Shown in pieces: positions 1-5,184 of a stretch of 5,483 nucleotides of DNA. The DNA comes from a bacterium (GTDB lineage Bacteria; Zixibacteria; MSB-5A5; GN15; FEB-12), in NCBI GenBank assembly GCA_030619425.1, contig JAUXBJ010000161.1, positions 1 through 5,483 on the forward strand, given 5' to 3'. Position 1 is the stretch's first letter; the number at the start of each line of letters is the position of its first letter. The notes under the pieces were generated by a model, which saw only the letters and a list, made by a program, of their open reading frames with translations, made no database searches and had not been told where the DNA came from. The position numbers and the translations under genes are program-made.

Positions 1-53
1 GCTACGCGTGTTTCTTGCGGGAACAAAGAGGATATTAGAACTTGGAAGGTGAT

Positions 54-767
54 ATGACTAACTTCATGAAACCGGTTCGACTGATAGCTACAGCCCTGCT
101 CATCCCAGCGTGGTCGCCGATTGCATGTTCATCGGAAAAAACAGCCGAGAAGCCTGATGCGAATAGGAACCAACCACCCGGGGTGACAGCACCGGACAGC
201 GCTGTTCCAGGGAGTGCTTCGCGGGATACCAAGACCATTAATATCGAATACAAACCGTCCGACATTCCGTTCGACCTCAACGGCGCCCCGGTCAGTATTG
301 CCGGCGTCATGTTTAACCCGGCTTCACAGTGGCAGGACCTGGGCATGTCGGGTGAGAAGCAGGCTTTCTACAAGTACGGACCGTTGCCGGGCGATAGTGT
401 CGGGGCCGAGATGGCCGTGTATTATTTCGGTGAAGATGCGGGAGCCTGGGAGGACAGAATGGAACGCTGGATCAATCAGATGTCCTACCCCAACGGCAGG
501 GATCCGCACGGCGCCGCCATTCGTCATGATCGCCAGGTCGACGGCATGACTGCGCATGTGTTGTCGATGCTCGGCACCTACAACCCTCCGGCGGAGGGAT
601 TCGACCGGGAGGATGCGCCGTCACGGTCCGATCACCGACTTGTCGGCGTGGTTGTGGAAGCGCCCAAAGGGTATCTGTATTTCAAACTTACCGGCCCAGA
701 GTATACTTCGCGCATCATGATCGAAGCCTTTATGAACATGATCTACATCGTGAAGCAGGACCGGTAG
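54..767 (+). CDS. Exported, possibly lipid-anchored protein of unknown function (237 aa)
   Basis: I do not recognise a named function. The N-terminus reads as an export signal (MKPVRLIATALLIPAW, residues 5-20) ending at Cys25 in SPIAC-SS. A Cys here suggests a lipoprotein, but Pro at -3 and Ile at -2 make a poor lipobox, so a plain signal peptide is possible. Residues 27-60 are a polar, Pro/Ala/Ser-rich linker. The globular part (about 62-237) contains an EKQAFYKYG stretch (101-109), AEMAVYYFGED (118-128) and a WEDRMERWINQM helix (132-143), then VGVVVEAPKGYLYFKLTGP (197-215). From memory, the order Q-x-x-x-Y, AVYYFG, ERW-x-x-Q, FKLTGP resembles a conserved hypothetical family in environmental bacteria; no search was possible. 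The ATG at 54 is chosen because GGAAGG (44-49) lies 4 nt upstream. An in-frame TTG at 42, adding 4 residues, is the alternative. A 330-base spacer separates it from the sigma gene, so it is probably not in that operon. Confidence 0.75.
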   Translation: MTNFMKPVRLIATALLIPAWSPIACSSEKTAEKPDANRNQPPGVTAPDSAVPGSASRDTKTINIEYKPSDIPFDLNGAPVSIAGVMFNPASQWQDLGMSGEKQAFYKYGPLPGDSVGAEMAVYYFGEDAGAWEDRMERWINQMSYPNGRDPHGAAIRHDRQVDGMTAHVLSMLGTYNPPAEGFDREDAPSRSDHRLVGVVVEAPKGYLYFKLTGPEYTSRIMIEAFMNMIYIVKQDR

Positions 768-796
768 TCTTGTGCGTCGGGCGTCTCTGCCTGTGT

Positions 797-837
797 CGAA
801 ACCCCTCCTACGGCGGACTTTCAGCACAGGGGTTTCG
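797..837. repeat. Perfect 10-bp inverted repeat (hairpin) 30 bases after the first gene
   Basis: CGAAACCCCT (797-806) is exactly complementary to AGGGGTTTCG (828-837), with a 21-base loop. It lies 29 bases after the stop codon at 767. It could stop or protect the transcript 3' end, but no T-run follows on either strand, so it is not a standard intrinsic terminator. It abuts the palindromic repeat at 846-894 and may be part of the same interspersed unit. Confidence 0.6.
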
Positions 838-845
838 GCCTACAT

Positions 846-894
846 GAGATTGCCGCGTCGACACGACACGAGTGTCTTCGCTCCTCGCAATGAC
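846..894. repeat. Interspersed palindromic-type repeat (GTCATTGCGAGGAGCGAAG class, read on -)
   Basis: Read on the - strand, 894 to 876 gives GTCATTGCGAGGAGCGAAG, and the other end (853-846) gives GCAATCTC. This arrangement, ending in ATTGC/GCAAT arms (849-853 and 887-891), is a familiar repeat type between genes in many unrelated bacterial genomes, where it is often mistranslated as short spurious proteins. The centre here is a perfect GACAC-GA-GTGTC palindrome (865-876). The family assignment is from memory; copy number in this genome cannot be seen from one window. Confidence 0.65.
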
Positions 895-1018
895 ATTAAT
901 CGGGACTTTTTCAACAATCTGTTGGTGGGTTCAGGTGGACCACAACTCGACCGAGCCGGGCGAAAAGTAACTCCGGCCAAAAGACCACCGCACTGCCTTT
1001 TAGCTTGTGAGCATGTGG

Positions 1019-1055
1019 TCGGTTTCATATCATGTTTTACTGAAAGTGAAACCGA
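1019..1055. promoter_or_regulatory. 9-bp inverted repeat overlapping the sigma-gene -35 element
   Basis: TCGGTTTCA (1019-1027) is exactly complementary to TGAAACCGA (1047-1055), with 19 bases between. The right arm contains the whole TGAAAC -35 element of the promoter at 1047-1072. The left arm carries no matching start-site motif on the - strand that I could find. It could be a regulator's operator, or arise because the arms are two half-sites. Being upstream of the predicted transcription start, it would act as DNA and not as an RNA leader. Confidence 0.45.
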
Positions 1056-1072
1056 ATCAGATGAGAGACGTA
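1047..1072 (+). promoter_or_regulatory. ECF-sigma promoter TGAAAC-N16-CGTA upstream of the sigma gene
   Basis: TGAAAC (1047-1052) is followed after exactly 16 bases by CGTA (1069-1072). This is identical to the consensus known for the Bacillus subtilis ECF factor SigW. Transcription would begin near 1078-1081, about 17-20 bases before the sigma start codon at 1098. An exact 10-base match is expected about 0.005 times per strand in a window of this length, and a second copy occurs at 4035-4060. I infer positive autoregulation by the sigma factor encoded next. Binding has not been shown. Confidence 0.75.
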
Positions 1073-1097
1073 ACTGCTAAGTGAAAGAAACAGATCG

Positions 1098-1664
1098 TTG
1101 CCCGAAGGCGAGATAGCGCTGATTAGCCGGGCTTTGGGGGGTGACCAGAGAGCCTACACCGAACTGACCCACCGGTTTCGTTCAGCCGTCTTTCAGATCG
1201 TGTTTAAGATCGTACGCGACAAGGAAACGGCCAACGACCTGGTGCAGGAGACTTTCATGAAAGCCTTTGCCTCGCTGGCCAGTTATCGTTCCGAATACCG
1301 TTTCTCAACCTGGCTTTACAAGATTGCAGCCAATAGCTCCATTGATCATTTGCGCAAGAAACGGATCAAGGCGCTCTCTCTTGATCGTAAGCTGGAGACC
1401 AAAGACGGCACTGTCGAGATAGAGATCCCTGACTACTCATATCATCCGGGAATCGTCCTGGAGCGCAAAGAACAGAGGTTGTCGATTGAGGAGGCGATCC
1501 AGTCTCTGCCCGGCAAGTACCGTGAGGTCATCATCTACCGGCACAAGGACGATAAATCGTACGAGGAAATCGCCGATCTTCTAAGCATACCGATTGGTAC
1601 GGTCAAAGCAAGGATCTTCAGGGCTCGTGAGCTTCTGAAGAAAAAGCTGAAGAACGCGATCTGA
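1098..1664 (+). CDS. ECF-type (group IV) sigma-70 family RNA polymerase sigma factor (188 aa)
   Basis: It directs RNA polymerase to a special promoter class, typically for envelope or stress responses. Region 2 spans about residues 19-89, with the core-binding stretch DLVQETFMKAF (47-57) and the -10 recognition helix FSTWLYKIAANSSIDHLRK (69-87). Region 4 spans about 125-182, with a helix-turn-helix SYEEIADLLSIPIGTVKAR (154-172). No region 1 or 3 is present and 188 aa is normal for ECF factors. The TTG start is chosen because the frame is closed by a stop at 1071 and TTG gives the usual short N-terminus before ALGGDQRAY. Its ribosome site is weak. A SigW-like promoter lies just upstream. The gene leads into three envelope-protein genes, the first 21 bases downstream. 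No zinc-finger anti-sigma gene follows, which is unusual. Class is near certain; subgroup is not. Confidence 0.95.
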   Translation: MPEGEIALISRALGGDQRAYTELTHRFRSAVFQIVFKIVRDKETANDLVQETFMKAFASLASYRSEYRFSTWLYKIAANSSIDHLRKKRIKALSLDRKLETKDGTVEIEIPDYSYHPGIVLERKEQRLSIEEAIQSLPGKYREVIIYRHKDDKSYEEIADLLSIPIGTVKARIFRARELLKKKLKNAI

Positions 1665-1685
1665 TACGGACATGGAGGACTGAAC

Positions 1686-2795
1686 ATGATACGGCGGCAT
1701 TCGGTCGGCCTGGCGGCGCTCGTTATGTTTGCGTCCATGATGACGCCTTCTTCCGCCGATGCCGAAGCCTGGTTTGAGTTTGAAAAAGCGTTGGAGGTTA
1801 CCGCCCCAATCCATCTTGAACTTTCCCTTACCGCCGGTAATGTATATATCACCCAGGGCAGTGGCAACCATCTGATTATCGAAGGTATCAAGCGGGTTTG
1901 GGGACAGGAGTTCGGTGACGCCAGGAGAGTGGCCGACCTGATACAAATCGACGTGAAACAAGGTGGCAACCATGTGGCCATCGCTACCAACTACCTACCT
2001 CTGGGCGACGAAGACCGATCTCTGTTGGGTAAGAAATTCGAGGGCGGCGTGTCTCATTATGGGAATGTAGATTACCGCATCACGGCCCCAGCCTTCGAGA
2101 CACTTACCATCCGGGCCAAGGCAGCTCAAATCGAATTAATTTCTATCGACGGCGATATCTCCATCGACAATGGCTCCGGCAGCGTCAAAGGGGAATCATT
2201 GTTCGGCACCCTCAACATTCGGCAACTTTCGGGAGAGATCGATATTCAGAACCTGGAAGGTTCGATAGATATCAAGAACGGGTCTGATGTTATTCAAGGA
2301 AAATATGAAGTGGGACCTCTATCCATCCGGATTCAGAACGTGGAGGGTTCGATAGATATCGAGAGCGAGTCCGGTGTTACTCACGGGGAATTCCTGGTGG
2401 GACCTGTGACCATCCGGCAAGCCGAGGGCGAGATTGACCTGCGGTGGGTGGAGGGCGATATCAGGATCAAGTCGATCTCCAGTTCTGTGAAGATCCAGCA
2501 AATACGCGGCGCCATAGATCTTGAAAGCGATGATGGCGACGTTTATGTGCGGACTGAATTGGACAGCCCGCGCGATTATTTTGTACAGACGGGTTCCGGA
2601 GCGATTGTGTTTTCCGTGCCTCAGCGATCCGCCGGCGCGCTGAGGATGGAAACCAAATCAGGCGTCATTGCCACCGAGTTACCGGTGGCGGTGCAATCGA
2701 TGACCGACAACTACCTGGAAGGTGTTTTCGGACGCGGCGGAATACGTGTCGAACTAAGCTCGAGTTCGGGCGATGTCACCCTGGCCGCCTATTAG
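1686..2795 (+). CDS. Secreted beta-repeat protein, DUF4097/toastrack-like (369 aa)
   Basis: A signal peptide (MIRRHSVGLAALVMFASMM, cleavage probably after ADA at residue 26) directs export. The mature part is almost all short alternating beta strands with Gly/Ser/Asp turns, such as LSLTAGNVYITQGSGN, GDISIDNGSGSVKG and SSSSGDVTLAAY at the C-terminus. This is the pattern of DUF4097-type putative adhesins, which fold as a right-handed beta structure and belong to the toastrack group tied to envelope stress systems (PspC/LiaF type). No transmembrane segment or catalytic motif is seen, so a structural, sensory or adhesive role outside the inner membrane is inferred. Residues 154-246 hold nearly three repeats; two are exactly 29 residues apart. 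GGAGG (1674-1678), 7 bases before the ATG, fixes the start. It lies 21 bases after the sigma gene and is almost certainly cotranscribed with it. Family assignment is by pattern only. Confidence 0.8.
   Translation: MIRRHSVGLAALVMFASMMTPSSADAEAWFEFEKALEVTAPIHLELSLTAGNVYITQGSGNHLIIEGIKRVWGQEFGDARRVADLIQIDVKQGGNHVAIATNYLPLGDEDRSLLGKKFEGGVSHYGNVDYRITAPAFETLTIRAKAAQIELISIDGDISIDNGSGSVKGESLFGTLNIRQLSGEIDIQNLEGSIDIKNGSDVIQGKYEVGPLSIRIQNVEGSIDIESESGVTHGEFLVGPVTIRQAEGEIDLRWVEGDIRIKSISSSVKIQQIRGAIDLESDDGDVYVRTELDSPRDYFVQTGSGAIVFSVPQRSAGALRMETKSGVIATELPVAVQSMTDNYLEGVFGRGGIRVELSSSSGDVTLAAY
2250..2423 (+). repeat. Tandem 87-bp (29-residue) duplication inside the beta-repeat gene
   Basis: Two in-frame units, 2250-2336 and 2337-2423, encode residues 189-217 and 218-246. 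Both begin N-[LV]-EGSIDI and share G-x-x-x-VGP-x-x-IR at matching places. The DNA is also alike: GGTTCGATAGATATC occurs in both at the same offset, as does GTGGGACCT (2310 and 2397). A more diverged unit lies at residues 154-181, separated by seven residues (SGEIDIQ). Similarity at DNA level points to a fairly recent duplication, with possible copy-number variation between strains. Confidence 0.85.
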
Positions 2796-2829
2796 GCCGG
2801 GTTGGCAAACATGGGATGTTGGTTTGAAA

Positions 2830-4044
2830 ATGAGAACTCCGCGCGCCATTAGTGTCTTCTTGACCGTCGCCGGGTTGGTCTGTGCATCGGCCTGGTCAAG
2901 TTCCGCTCAATCGACAGACGCATCCGACAAGCCGGCTGATACGATCTTCAACGAGATTAGCTTAGACGATAACGGCGTTGTTACAGTCGATACGGCCGGC
3001 TATGAATGGTACTACGATTTTGAGCGGGAAGTCTTTGTTCTTGGTATCCCTGAACCGGACGAGACGGTTCCCGATGATCGACCTATCGACGATGGCGATG
3101 TATCTGTCGAACAGCGGTGCACCGAGGAAATATGGATCAAGCCGTTTGAAACCAGGCCGGTGACGGTCGGTTACGATGAGTTTGTCGATGATGACATCAC
3201 GGTACTGGGCCGTGTTACCGTCAAGGGTTGGGTGACCGGCGATGTCGAATCGCTGAACAGACGTGTGTTGGTGACCGAGACGGGACGGGTCGACGGCAAC
3301 ATCCAGGCGCCCAAAGTTGTAGTGCGGGAGGGGGGGATCGTTGGAGGGGATATCGTTGAGAAGGCTTCCCCTCTGGACATAGATTTCAGCGCGCCGTTTT
3401 CGGCTGTGGGTATCGTCGTGGTGTCCTCGTTCACCGCTTTTTTGCTGATCTCCGGTGTTCTTCTGATTATCGTGGCGCCCCGTCACGTGAATAACTTCTG
3501 CGTGTGTTTTGAATGCTGCAAAATCAAGGCGTTCTTCCTCGGTCTTCTGTTGTGGCTACTATTGCCGCCGCTGATTGTGCTGGTGGCCATTACAATTGTC
3601 GGAATACCGCTGACACCGCTGGTGCCTCTTGCTTACTTCCTGACAGCGGTGATGGGAATGGTTGCGTTCGGCAACATGATCGGACGAGCCTTCGCTCGAA
3701 GGTTCCTTGGGGGCGAAAAGAGCCGACTGTTTCAAACTACGGTGGGCATTCTTCTGGTCATGAGCCTCTGGTTCGTTTCGGCCATCCTGCTCGGTTCGAG
3801 CGGGGCCACCGCAGAGGGATTCGGCGTGTTCTTCCTGGTTCTCGCGATTCTCCTGACCGCTTTTCCAGTTTCGTCCGGGGTCAGAGCGGCGTTTCTTACG
3901 CGATTTGGTGTTCGCGAGTATCTCGAGTGGAAAGACCGGGCCAAAAGCGCTGCGGAACCGCCGCCACCGGCGCCGCCACCTATACGTCCGGAGCAATTCC
4001 CTACCCCTGGGCCTGACAGTGTTTCCGGGGTCGATGAAACATGA
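2830..4044 (+). CDS. Membrane protein with exported bactofilin-like (polymer-forming) domain and about five membrane spans (404 aa)
   Basis: Residues 1-27 are a signal peptide (RAISVFLTVAGLVCASAW, cleavage near SSAQ-ST). An acidic segment (30-95) follows, then short beta-helix turns at about 110-177 (ITVLGRVTVKGWVTGDV, GRVDGNIQAPKVVV, GGIVGGDIVE), typical of polymer-forming/bactofilin proteins. Hydrophobic spans lie at about 189-215, 234-257, 259-283, 303-323 and 329-347. Positive loops (RHV/KIK; RAFARRFLGGEKSR; C-terminal RTKR-rich part) then fall inside, placing the beta domain outside and the Pro-rich C-terminal tail (376-394) in the cytoplasm. The stretch ITIVGIPLTPLVPL matches the membrane part I recall from such proteins. 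Four cysteines (224, 226, 229, 230) lie in the first cytoplasmic loop. The ATG at 2830 starts the signal peptide; an ATG at 2773 would overlap the previous gene and spoil it. The ribosome site is weak, suggesting translational coupling. It could pass envelope state across the membrane, but that is inference. Confidence 0.8.
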   Translation: MRTPRAISVFLTVAGLVCASAWSSSAQSTDASDKPADTIFNEISLDDNGVVTVDTAGYEWYYDFEREVFVLGIPEPDETVPDDRPIDDGDVSVEQRCTEEIWIKPFETRPVTVGYDEFVDDDITVLGRVTVKGWVTGDVESLNRRVLVTETGRVDGNIQAPKVVVREGGIVGGDIVEKASPLDIDFSAPFSAVGIVVVSSFTAFLLISGVLLIIVAPRHVNNFCVCFECCKIKAFFLGLLLWLLLPPLIVLVAITIVGIPLTPLVPLAYFLTAVMGMVAFGNMIGRAFARRFLGGEKSRLFQTTVGILLVMSLWFVSAILLGSSGATAEGFGVFFLVLAILLTAFPVSSGVRAAFLTRFGVREYLEWKDRAKSAAEPPPPAPPPIRPEQFPTPGPDSVSGVDET

Positions 4045-4047
4045 CCC
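4028..4047. promoter_or_regulatory. Inverted repeat centred on the second -35 element
   Basis: GGGTC (4028-4032) and GACCC (4043-4047) are complementary and flank the TGAAAC -35 element with a 10-base interval. The stop codon of the membrane-protein gene (4042-4044) lies in the interval and right arm. The first promoter's -35 also lies within an inverted repeat, but of a different sequence, so a common operator is not shown. With 5-bp arms, chance is a real possibility. Confidence 0.3.
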
Positions 4048-4060
4048 TGCCGGCAACGTA
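4035..4060 (+). promoter_or_regulatory. Second ECF-sigma promoter TGAAAC-N16-CGTA, upstream of the last toastrack gene
   Basis: TGAAAC (4035-4040) and CGTA (4057-4060) are separated by exactly 16 bases, the same spacing and bases as at 1047-1072. The -35 overlaps the last codons of the membrane-protein gene. Transcription would start near 4067-4069, leaving about 34 bases of leader with a good ribosome site before the ATG at 4102. Other TGAAAC strings I found (67, 1954, 3147, 4791) lie inside genes and have no CGTA at this spacing. The inference is that the sigma factor also drives the last gene separately. Confidence 0.72.
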
Positions 4061-4086
4061 TGTAAGTTAGAAGAGTGACTAACTGG

Positions 4087-4092
4087 AAGGAG
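4087..4092 (+). promoter_or_regulatory. Ribosome binding site AAGGAG that decides the start of the last gene
   Basis: AAGGAG lies 9 bases before the ATG at 4102. An in-frame GTG at 4075 would put this strong site inside the coding region and add nine polar residues in front of the signal peptide, so ATG 4102 is preferred. Confidence 0.8.
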
Positions 4093-4101
4093 AATCCGGA
4101 G

Positions 4102-4959
4102 ATGCTACTACGTATATCAGTGCCGGCGATTCTGATAATCTTTGTCCTGGCGTTTTCAGCATCGGCAGGCAGGATGGAGCAACTATCCGAGAAAATCGAT
4201 GCCGAGGGCGCCGACAAAATCGAAGTGAGTATCGAGTTCGGCGCCGGGGAAATCATCATCTCGTCAGCTGATATGGCGGAAGTCGCCACCGTTGAAGTCG
4301 ACTATGATCCGCGAAGGATCGAGTGCGAAATCGATTATAACGTTCGACGCGGCATCGGTCATCTGCATTTGGAATCGATCATACGCCGCAAGCGAAATAT
4401 CGACACCGAGAAGAACCTATGGGAGGTCATCCTCTCAAACCGTTATCCCATGGTTCTGGAAATAGAAGCAGGCGCCTGTGATGCTGAGATGGATCTGGGA
4501 GGCATTCCCATAAACGAACTGTCGATCGAGATTGGCGCCGCCGCCGGTGAGGTGGATTTTTCACGCCCCAATCCCCAACGGATGGAGGATTTCGATGTCG
4601 ACGCCGGCGCGGCCTCGCTTGAGTTCAGGAACCTGGGCAACGCCAACTTCGAGCGGTTCAATTTCGACGGCGGGGCAGGGTCCTTCGATCTCGATTTCCG
4701 GGGCAAATATACAGGCGAGTCGGAGATATCGATTGATATCGGGCTCGGGTCAGCGGAGATCATTTTACCGCAGGGCATACCGGTACGTATTGAAACCGGT
4801 GAACCCGGCTGGTTCTCGTCGGTGGACTTCCACAATGACGATCTCGATGAGGTTCGCGACGGTATCTACGAATCCGATGATTTCGACGAAGCCGATATTC
4901 GAATTACTTTGGAGCTTGATGTCGGTTTGGGCTCGGTTGATATCTATTTTAAGGACTGA
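4102..4959 (+). CDS. Secreted acidic toastrack-type protein (285 aa)
   Basis: A signal peptide (residues 1-22, VPAILIIFVLAFSASA, cleavage before GRM) exports the protein. The mature chain matches my recollection of toastrack (DUF2154/LiaF C-terminal and Toast_rack_N-like) proteins: a repeating glycine turn followed by a beta strand. Seven such units are visible: FGAGEIII (46), AGACDAEMDL (123), IGAAAGEVDF (144), AGAASLEF (168), GGAGSFDLDF (190), IGLGSAEIIL (213) and VGLGSVDIYF (274). W107 and the RYPMVLEIEAG stretch (114-124) sit where the family has its W...P-x-x-L segment. There is no membrane span after the signal peptide. LiaF-type toastrack domains belong to cell-envelope stress systems; a role in sensing or buffering envelope damage is inferred. 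The gene has its own SigW-like promoter at 4035-4060 and also follows the membrane-protein gene by 57 bases. Confidence 0.8.
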   Translation: MLLRISVPAILIIFVLAFSASAGRMEQLSEKIDAEGADKIEVSIEFGAGEIIISSADMAEVATVEVDYDPRRIECEIDYNVRRGIGHLHLESIIRRKRNIDTEKNLWEVILSNRYPMVLEIEAGACDAEMDLGGIPINELSIEIGAAAGEVDFSRPNPQRMEDFDVDAGAASLEFRNLGNANFERFNFDGGAGSFDLDFRGKYTGESEISIDIGLGSAEIILPQGIPVRIETGEPGWFSSVDFHNDDLDEVRDGIYESDDFDEADIRITLELDVGLGSVDIYFKD

Positions 4960-4980
4960 CAACCGCCGATAGTCCTTGAA
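4948..4980 (+). terminator. Weak terminator-like hairpin at the operon end
   Basis: AAGGACT (4951-4957), which runs into the stop codon, is exactly complementary to AGTCCTT (4971-4977), with a 13-base loop; two to three further pairs can be added outside. No T-run follows on the + strand, so it would be a weak or factor-assisted terminator at best. It is the only hairpin directly at the operon end. Confidence 0.35.
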
Positions 4981-5012
4981 GGGCAGTATCGCTGCGATCC
5001 TGCCACCAGCAC

Positions 5013-5037
5013 GTCATCCTGAGCGGAGTCGAAGGGT
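5013..5037. repeat. Interspersed repeat beginning GTCATCCTGAGCGGAGTCGA
   Basis: The string GTCATCCTGAGCGGAGTCGA followed by AGGGT is a widespread intergenic repeat type in many bacterial genomes, often mistranslated as peptides such as STPLRMT on the opposite strand. Recognition is from memory. It is of a different sequence class from the repeat at 846-894. Confidence 0.6.
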
Positions 5038-5069
5038 GGCGCACCTTGTGGGCGGACACTGGCTGCCCG

Positions 5070-5184
5070 GTTGTGTCAGGTCTTGATTCCGCTTCAGCGG
5101 GATTGTGACCTGGCACATTAGTAGATGCACACGGCAGCGTCAGGTCACACGCCCGGCTTCGCCGTTCGCAAGACCTGACGCAAC
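5070..5184. repeat. Contiguous four-stem cloverleaf element
   Basis: An outer 16-bp stem (5070-5085 with 5169-5184, one G-T pair) encloses three hairpins that follow each other with no unpaired junction base: 5086-5103 (7 bp, TTCA loop, one G-T pair), 5104-5149 (11 bp, one G-T pair, 24-base loop) and 5150-5168 (2 bp, a 2x2 mismatch, then CGGC-TTC-GCCG). A further 4 bp (5061-5064 with 5190-5193) can form outside a 5x5 internal loop. The G-T pairs suit an RNA or a decayed DNA palindrome. It does not match a tRNA. It may be an interspersed structured repeat or an unknown RNA; strand of action is unknown. Confidence 0.6.

Larger units (their letters stand above)
768..1097. other. Non-coding spacer with repeat-like elements and the sigma-gene promoter
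   Basis: This 330-base stretch has an open frame on each strand, but neither looks like a gene: the predicted peptides are Arg-rich translations of inverted repeats, with no fitting ribosome site. From left to right it holds a 10-bp hairpin (797-837), a widespread-type palindromic repeat (846-894), a small hairpin CAACA-ATC-TGTTG (912-924) preceded by five T, a 6-bp inverted pair GACCAC/GTGGTC (983-988 and 1015-1020), a 9-bp inverted repeat (1019-1055) and an ECF-type promoter (1047-1072). The left two thirds look like mobile or interspersed repeat material; the right third looks regulatory. Confidence 0.7.

Noticed and set aside
772..1080. A 102-codon open frame on + and an overlapping 62-codon frame on -
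   Set aside because: They run through hairpins, the palindromic repeat and the promoter, give Arg-rich low-quality peptides and lack ribosome sites.
1535..1990. Open frames on - across the sigma gene end and the start of the next gene
   Set aside because: Antisense to two well-supported genes; no domain or ribosome site.
2749..2774. Possible third promoter TCGAAC-N16-CGAT upstream of the membrane-protein gene
   Set aside because: It differs from the two exact motifs in both the -35 and the -10 and lies inside coding sequence; spacing alone is not enough.
2773..2829. Upstream ATG start for the membrane protein
   Set aside because: It would overlap the previous gene by 23 bases and put 19 Trp/Pro-rich residues before a clear signal peptide starting at 2830.
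2962..4289. Several open frames on - and one on + (3513-4016) within the membrane-protein gene region
   Set aside because: The main frame gives a clear signal peptide, beta repeats and membrane spans; the others give polar, His/Arg/Ser-rich peptides typical of shadows.
4443..4972. Open frames on both strands over the last toastrack gene
   Set aside because: Shadows of a gene with clear repeated beta motifs in its own frame.
5070..5184. A tRNA or tRNA-like gene for the cloverleaf
   Set aside because: The outer stem is 16 bp, there is no 7-base anticodon loop, no GTTCGA T-loop and no CCA end, and arm sizes are wrong.
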